64,000 nucleotides of DNA from Promicromonospora soli (GTDB lineage: Bacteria > Actinomycetota > Actinomycetes > Actinomycetales > Cellulomonadaceae). The position numbers and the translations under genes are program-made. The notes below the pieces were generated by a model, which saw only the letters and a list, made by a program, of their open reading frames with translations, was not told the origin of the DNA and did no database searches. Of the stretch, positions 60,547 to 64,000 are shown one piece after another. The number at the start of each line of letters is the position of its first letter. The stretch's first letter is position 1. The stretch spans positions 977,898-1,041,897 of the forward strand of contig NZ_BNAS01000001.1 in NCBI RefSeq assembly GCF_014653785.1. Reading direction: 5' to 3'.

Positions 60547-61473
60547 GACCGAGCCGAGCATCACGCCCGAGACGAAGTACCGCTGTACGAAGGGGTATAC
60601 GCACAGGATCGGGACGATCGTGAGGATCATCGTCACGGCCTGGATGTTCGCGGAGATCGCCGCTGTCGTCGTCCCCGCGGCCGCGGCCCCCTCTGACGCG
60701 GTGGTCGATGCGCCCGCGATGAGGTTGCGCAGGAAGAGCGTGACGGGGAAGAGCTCCTGCTTGTCGAGGTACAGGAACGCTGCGAACCAGTCGTTCCAGT
60801 ACGCGACCGAGTAGAACAGGACCATCGTGGCGATGACGGGCTTCGACAGCGGCAGCACGATCCTGCAGAAGATGCCGAACCAGCCCAGCCCGTCGATCTG
60901 CGCGGCCTCCTCGAGCTCCCGGGGCAGGCTCTCGAAGAAGGCCTTCATCACCAGCAGGTTGAACACCGAGATCGCTCCCGGCAGGATCACGGCCCACATG
61001 GTGTTCTTCATGCCGAGGGCCGAGATCAGCACGTAGTTGGGGACGATGCCGCCGTTGAAGAACATCGTGAAGACGGCGATCCCGATGAGGAACCCACGGC
61101 CCCGCAGGTGCGGCTTGGAGATCGCGTAGGCGAACGTCGTCGTGAGGACCATCGCGATGGTGGTTCCGAGGAAGGTGTACAGCACCGTGTTGCCGTACGC
61201 GCTCCAGAACGTCCCGTTCTGCGCTACAGCCCCGTAGGTGTCGAGGTTGAACCCGACCGGCCACACGTTGACCAGGCCGGCCTTGATCGCGCCGGGGCTG
61301 GAGAACGACTGGGCGATCACGGTCACGAACGGATAGAGCATCACCGCGCACACCAGCAGGAGCACGACCGTGTTGACGGCCGTGAAGGCCCGGTAGCCCC
61401 TGGTGTCGCGCGGGCCGACCGATGTGCCCGAGCCGACCGAGACGGCCGGGACGGTCATGGCGTTCTGGGTCAC
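60538..61473 (-). CDS. Carbohydrate ABC permease, YtcP/MalG-like
   Basis: 311-residue permease with six helices. N-terminal VLLLVCAVMLYPFVTVIAQS, FTMFFNGGIVPNYVLISALG (diagnostic of the YtcP/LplC group) and the EAA loop LEEAAQIDGLGWFGIFCRIV, with LPLSKPVI after it. The GTG at 61473 overlaps the stop of the upstream permease as GTGA. The last codons lie in a tandem-repeat unit. With the LplB-like permease it imports di- or oligosaccharides; this subfamily carries plant-wall oligosaccharides in other Gram-positives. Confidence 0.92.
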   Translation of the reverse strand: MTQNAMTVPAVSVGSGTSVGPRDTRGYRAFTAVNTVVLLLVCAVMLYPFVTVIAQSFSSPGAIKAGLVNVWPVGFNLDTYGAVAQNGTFWSAYGNTVLYTFLGTTIAMVLTTTFAYAISKPHLRGRGFLIGIAVFTMFFNGGIVPNYVLISALGMKNTMWAVILPGAISVFNLLVMKAFFESLPRELEEAAQIDGLGWFGIFCRIVLPLSKPVIATMVLFYSVAYWNDWFAAFLYLDKQELFPVTLFLRNLIAGASTTASEGAAAAGTTTAAISANIQAVTMILTIVPILCVYPFVQRYFVSGVMLGSVKG

Positions 61474-62471
61474 CACAGGCTTGCTCCCGTCATTCGTCGC
61501 GAGATGAAGTTGGCCGACAGCACCATGACGAGCCCGATGCAGGCCTGGAACAGCCCGATCGCCGCCGCATAGCTGAGGTTGTTGGACACCAGGCCGACGC
61601 GGTACAGGTACGTCGAGATGACGTCGCCCGTGGCGTAGGTCAGCGGGCTGTAGAGGAGGAGGACCTTCTCGAACCCGACGTTGAGGAAGGTCCCGATGTT
61701 GAGGATCAGCAGCGTGATCATGGTGGGCCGGATGCCGGGCAGGGTGACATGCCACGTCTGCCGCCACCGGTTGGCGCCGTCGATCCGGGCGGCCTCGTAG
61801 AGCGAGGCATCGACGGTCGTCAGCGCGGCGAGGTACAGGATGGTTCCCCACCCGAGGGTCTGCCACACCTCGGACCCGACGTAGATCGCGCGGAACCACT
61901 CCGGCCGCTGCAGGAACGGAACGGCTTCCCCGCCCAGGGCCTCGGCGATCTGGTTGACGGTGCCCTGCAGCGACAGGAGCTGCATGACCATGCCGGCGAC
62001 GATCACGACGGAGAGGAAGTGCGGCAGGTACGAGATCGACTGGACCACCCTCTTGAACGCCTTCTTGCGTACCTCGTTGAGCAGGAGCGCCAGGACGATG
62101 GGCAGCGGGAAGCCGACGATCAGCGTGAGCAACCCGATGATGGCGGTATTGCCGAACACATGCCAGAACATCGGGTCGTTGATGAACATGTCGATGTAGA
62201 GCGTCCCGACCCATTCCTCGCCGAAGATGCTGCCGCCCGGCCGGAACCGGCGGAACGCGATGATGTTCCCCACCATCGGGCCGTAGCGGAAGATCAGGAG
62301 GAACACGACCGGCAGCACGGCCATCAGGTAGAGGGCGCCGTCGCGCCGCCACACATCCCGCCACGGCACCTTGTACCCGTGGCTGCCCCGTGCACCGGTG
62401 TTCCACCGCCGTCGGCCGACGGCCGGTTCCGCGACCAGCCCCGCGGGTTCACGCTCACGTGTGACGCTCAT
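61470..62471 (-). CDS. Carbohydrate ABC permease, LplB/MalF-like
   Basis: 333-residue permease. A 40-residue basic N-terminus precedes ALYLMAVLPVVFLLIFRYGP and MVGNIIAFRRFRPGGSIFG, a block typical of the LplB family, then VVQSISYLPHFLSVVIVAGM and the EAA loop YEAARIDGANRWRQTWHVTL. It forms the transmembrane channel with the YtcP-like permease. No ATPase gene is nearby; a shared MsiK-type ATPase elsewhere is usual in actinobacteria. Confidence 0.93.
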   Translation of the reverse strand: MSVTREREPAGLVAEPAVGRRRWNTGARGSHGYKVPWRDVWRRDGALYLMAVLPVVFLLIFRYGPMVGNIIAFRRFRPGGSIFGEEWVGTLYIDMFINDPMFWHVFGNTAIIGLLTLIVGFPLPIVLALLLNEVRKKAFKRVVQSISYLPHFLSVVIVAGMVMQLLSLQGTVNQIAEALGGEAVPFLQRPEWFRAIYVGSEVWQTLGWGTILYLAALTTVDASLYEAARIDGANRWRQTWHVTLPGIRPTMITLLILNIGTFLNVGFEKVLLLYSPLTYATGDVISTYLYRVGLVSNNLSYAAAIGLFQACIGLVMVLSANFISRRMTGASLW

Positions 62472-62491
62472 GTCTCACCCCTTCGTGAGGC

Positions 62492-62526
62492 CTGGTGGGC
62501 CGGCGGCCTGGCCGCCGGCCCACCAG
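62492..62526 (-). terminator. Intercistronic hairpin between binding protein and permease genes
   Basis: Perfect 15-bp arms CTGGTGGGCCGGCGG and its complement (62492-62506, 62512-62526) around a 5-base loop. Located between the binding-protein stop (62544) and the permease start (62471). Such structures commonly give partial termination or protect the upstream message, so that binding protein exceeds permease. Confidence 0.75.
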
Positions 62527-62543
62527 TCAGATGTCCGACCGGA

Positions 62544-64000
62544 CTAGCTGTTGCTCTCGGCGAAGCGCTGGTGGGCGCCGTTGACGAGGTCCAGGTACCC
62601 CTGGAGGTTCTGGCCCTCGAGCTCGGCGACGTACGCGTCCCACTCGCTGAGGTCACGCTCGCCGAGGATGAACTTGAGCGTGTTGGTGTTGACGGTGTCC
62701 GTGAGCGTCGTCGTCAGGAGCGAGGCCTGCTCGAGCTCCGCCTCGTTCAGCGGCGCGGGCGGGAACGGGTCGCGCGGCGTCCTCGTCGAGAGCACCGAGT
62801 CGATGTACTCCACGAACTGGGGCGAGTTGTAGGACTCCTTGAGGGCCCTGGACTCGGTGGAGCCCGCGAGGACCTGCGAAGAGAAGCCCAGGTCCTTCTC
62901 GATGTCCGTGGGCGCGTCAGGGTTGATGTTGAACCCGTCGAGCGAGTAGTCGGGCTCGAGGGTGAACTTCCCGTCGTCGGACTTCGTGTACGTCTCGCCC
63001 TCGACGCCCCAGCGCAGCATCTCGCGGGCGTCGGGGCTGTAGTACAGCCAGTCCAGGAACTGCAGCATGGCGATGAAGTGCGGGTCGTCCTTGGCCTCGG
63101 AGTTCACCATGAAGCCGTTCCAGAAGTTGCGCGGCTCGACGACCTGGCCGGCCTCGCCGCCCGGCGGCGCGATCTGGACGACCTCGTGGTTGCCCTTGCC
63201 CTCGGTCTCGTCGAGCGCCGTCGAGAACTCCTGCACCGTGCCGTTCGAGCCGGAGGCGGCGAAGACGTTGCCGGCGGCGAACTTCTCGGTGACCGTCCCG
63301 CTGCCGTCGTTGGTGGCGGTGAAAGACTCGGGGTCGAGCAGCCCGTCCTCCACGAGCCCGTGGAAGTACTCGACCATGTCCCGGTAGCCGTCGGACGTGC
63401 CGGCGTAGACGAACTCGCCGGACTCCTCGTCGAAGAACGTGCCGTCGCCGAAGCCCCAGCCGGCCCTGGTCCCGAAGGCGTGCGAGGCGTAGTTGAGCAT
63501 CGACGCGCCCTCGAAGCCGTCGGCCAGGGGGTAGCTGTCGGGGTACTTCGCCTTGATCTTCTCGAGCCCCACGCGCAGCTCGTCCCAGGTCTCCGGGAGG
63601 GGCGCGCCGACCTCGTCGAACACGTCCTTGCGCACCAGGAGCGTGAAGACCGGGACCGAGACCTCTTGCAGGCCGGGCATCATGTAGTACTTACCGTCCG
63701 CCTGGCGCAGGTTGTCGATCATCGGGCGCAGGTCCCACTCCTCCACGTACTTCTGGAAGTTGGGCATGTACTCCTCGTAGTCGCTGAGCGGCAGCACGGC
63801 GCCCGACGCCGCGAAGCTCTTCTCCTCGCCCGTGTAGACGAGCGGGATGATGTACGGCGCGTCACCGGCGCTGAGGAGGAGGCTGCGCTTCTCCACCGCA
63901 TCGCTGAACGGGATGTTGGTCAGCTCGAGCGAGACGTTCGTCCGCTCCTCGATCTCGTCGAACAGCTGCCAGGAGTCCTTGACCGGGAGCTCCGGCCAGT
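62544..64000 (-). CDS. Extracellular sugar-binding protein of the ABC importer (5' end outside window)
   Basis: At least 485 residues of a LplA-type solute-binding protein. The visible N-terminal part begins WPELPVKDSWQLFDEIEERT, and the frame continues unbroken to the window edge, so the Met-start at 63896 is not the real one. Features are DAPYIIPLVYTGEEKSFAAS, GKYYMMPGLQEVSVPVFTLL, DGFEGASMLNYASHAFGTRA, FWNGFMVNSEAKDDPHFIAM and LQFLDWLYYSPDAREMLRWG. The signal peptide and lipobox lie beyond the window. It is the first gene of the importer operon and is followed by a strong hairpin and two permeases. Confidence 0.92.
   Translation of the reverse strand, partial: WPELPVKDSWQLFDEIEERTNVSLELTNIPFSDAVEKRSLLLSAGDAPYIIPLVYTGEEKSFAASGAVLPLSDYEEYMPNFQKYVEEWDLRPMIDNLRQADGKYYMMPGLQEVSVPVFTLLVRKDVFDEVGAPLPETWDELRVGLEKIKAKYPDSYPLADGFEGASMLNYASHAFGTRAGWGFGDGTFFDEESGEFVYAGTSDGYRDMVEYFHGLVEDGLLDPESFTATNDGSGTVTEKFAAGNVFAASGSNGTVQEFSTALDETEGKGNHEVVQIAPPGGEAGQVVEPRNFWNGFMVNSEAKDDPHFIAMLQFLDWLYYSPDAREMLRWGVEGETYTKSDDGKFTLEPDYSLDGFNINPDAPTDIEKDLGFSSQVLAGSTESRALKESYNSPQFVEYIDSVLSTRTPRDPFPPAPLNEAELEQASLLTTTLTDTVNTNTLKFILGERDLSEWDAYVAELEGQNLQGYLDLVNGAHQRFAESNS

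Noticed and set aside
1-64000. tRNA, rRNA, prophage, insertion sequences or a replication origin
   Set aside because: None was recognised on reading. No transposase, integrase or phage structural genes appear. A tRNA scan was not possible here, so absence is not proven.

Overview
The window is high-GC DNA with mostly GTG/ATG starts, dense gene packing and long open frames on the non-coding strand, which points to an actinobacterium. A mycothiol-type maleylpyruvate isomerase fold protein, malate:quinone oxidoreductase, Ku/LigD end joining, an SCO4848-family membrane protein and many four-base start/stop overlaps support this. The plant-polysaccharide sugar locus and the overall gene mix suggest Micrococcales (Cellulomonas/Promicromonospora-like), but that placement is inference only.

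Layout. 1-6.9 kb: the 5' part of leuS, a secreted phosphodiesterase, then a minus-strand run of a metallophosphoesterase, an MntR-like regulator, an MFS efflux pump and a VKOR-type membrane protein. 6.9-13.6 kb: an amine utilisation locus, with an IclR regulator and an APC permease on the minus strand, divergent from a second APC permease, a copper amine oxidase and a His-rich membrane protein. 13.6-17.5 kb: non-homologous end joining (ku, a glutaredoxin, full-length ligD). 17.6-28.7 kb: housekeeping and small-molecule genes (beta-propeller protein, quinone reductase, two GNATs, VOC protein, nuclease-like protein, MFS pump, TetR/PNPOx pair, mqo), with three copies of a 64-bp perfect or near-perfect palindrome at 19.6-22.0 kb.

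28.8-38.8 kb is the most unusual region. It holds five different stand-alone condensation/acyltransferase-superfamily enzymes, each retaining an HxxxD(G) catalytic motif, with a glycosyltransferase and a ketopantoate-reductase-like enzyme. There is no NRPS adenylation, carrier or PKS module. It may make an acylated glycolipid or polyol ester; the product is unknown. 39.4-44.8 kb: proton-translocating transhydrogenase (pntAB, with pntA fused by a repeat-derived linker) and a conservon-like P450 divergent from an IclR regulator. 44.9-49.7 kb: diacylglycerol kinase, FAD oxidase, TetR and glpD, an arrangement also known in mycobacteria. 49.8-54.2 kb: a complete sulfate ABC importer overlapping a PAP2 phosphatase on the opposite strand. 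54.3-64 kb: a sugar locus (GH95, LacI, a decayed permease fragment, GH35, and an LplB/YtcP-type ABC importer running off the window end) suited to cytoplasmic removal of fucose and galactose from imported oligosaccharides.

Two repeat classes run through the window. Long intergenic hairpins without U-tracts sit mainly at gene 3' ends. A GGTCGAGCCTGTCGAGACC-type repeat family appears inside coding sequences, in frame, within interdomain linkers or tails of several unrelated proteins.
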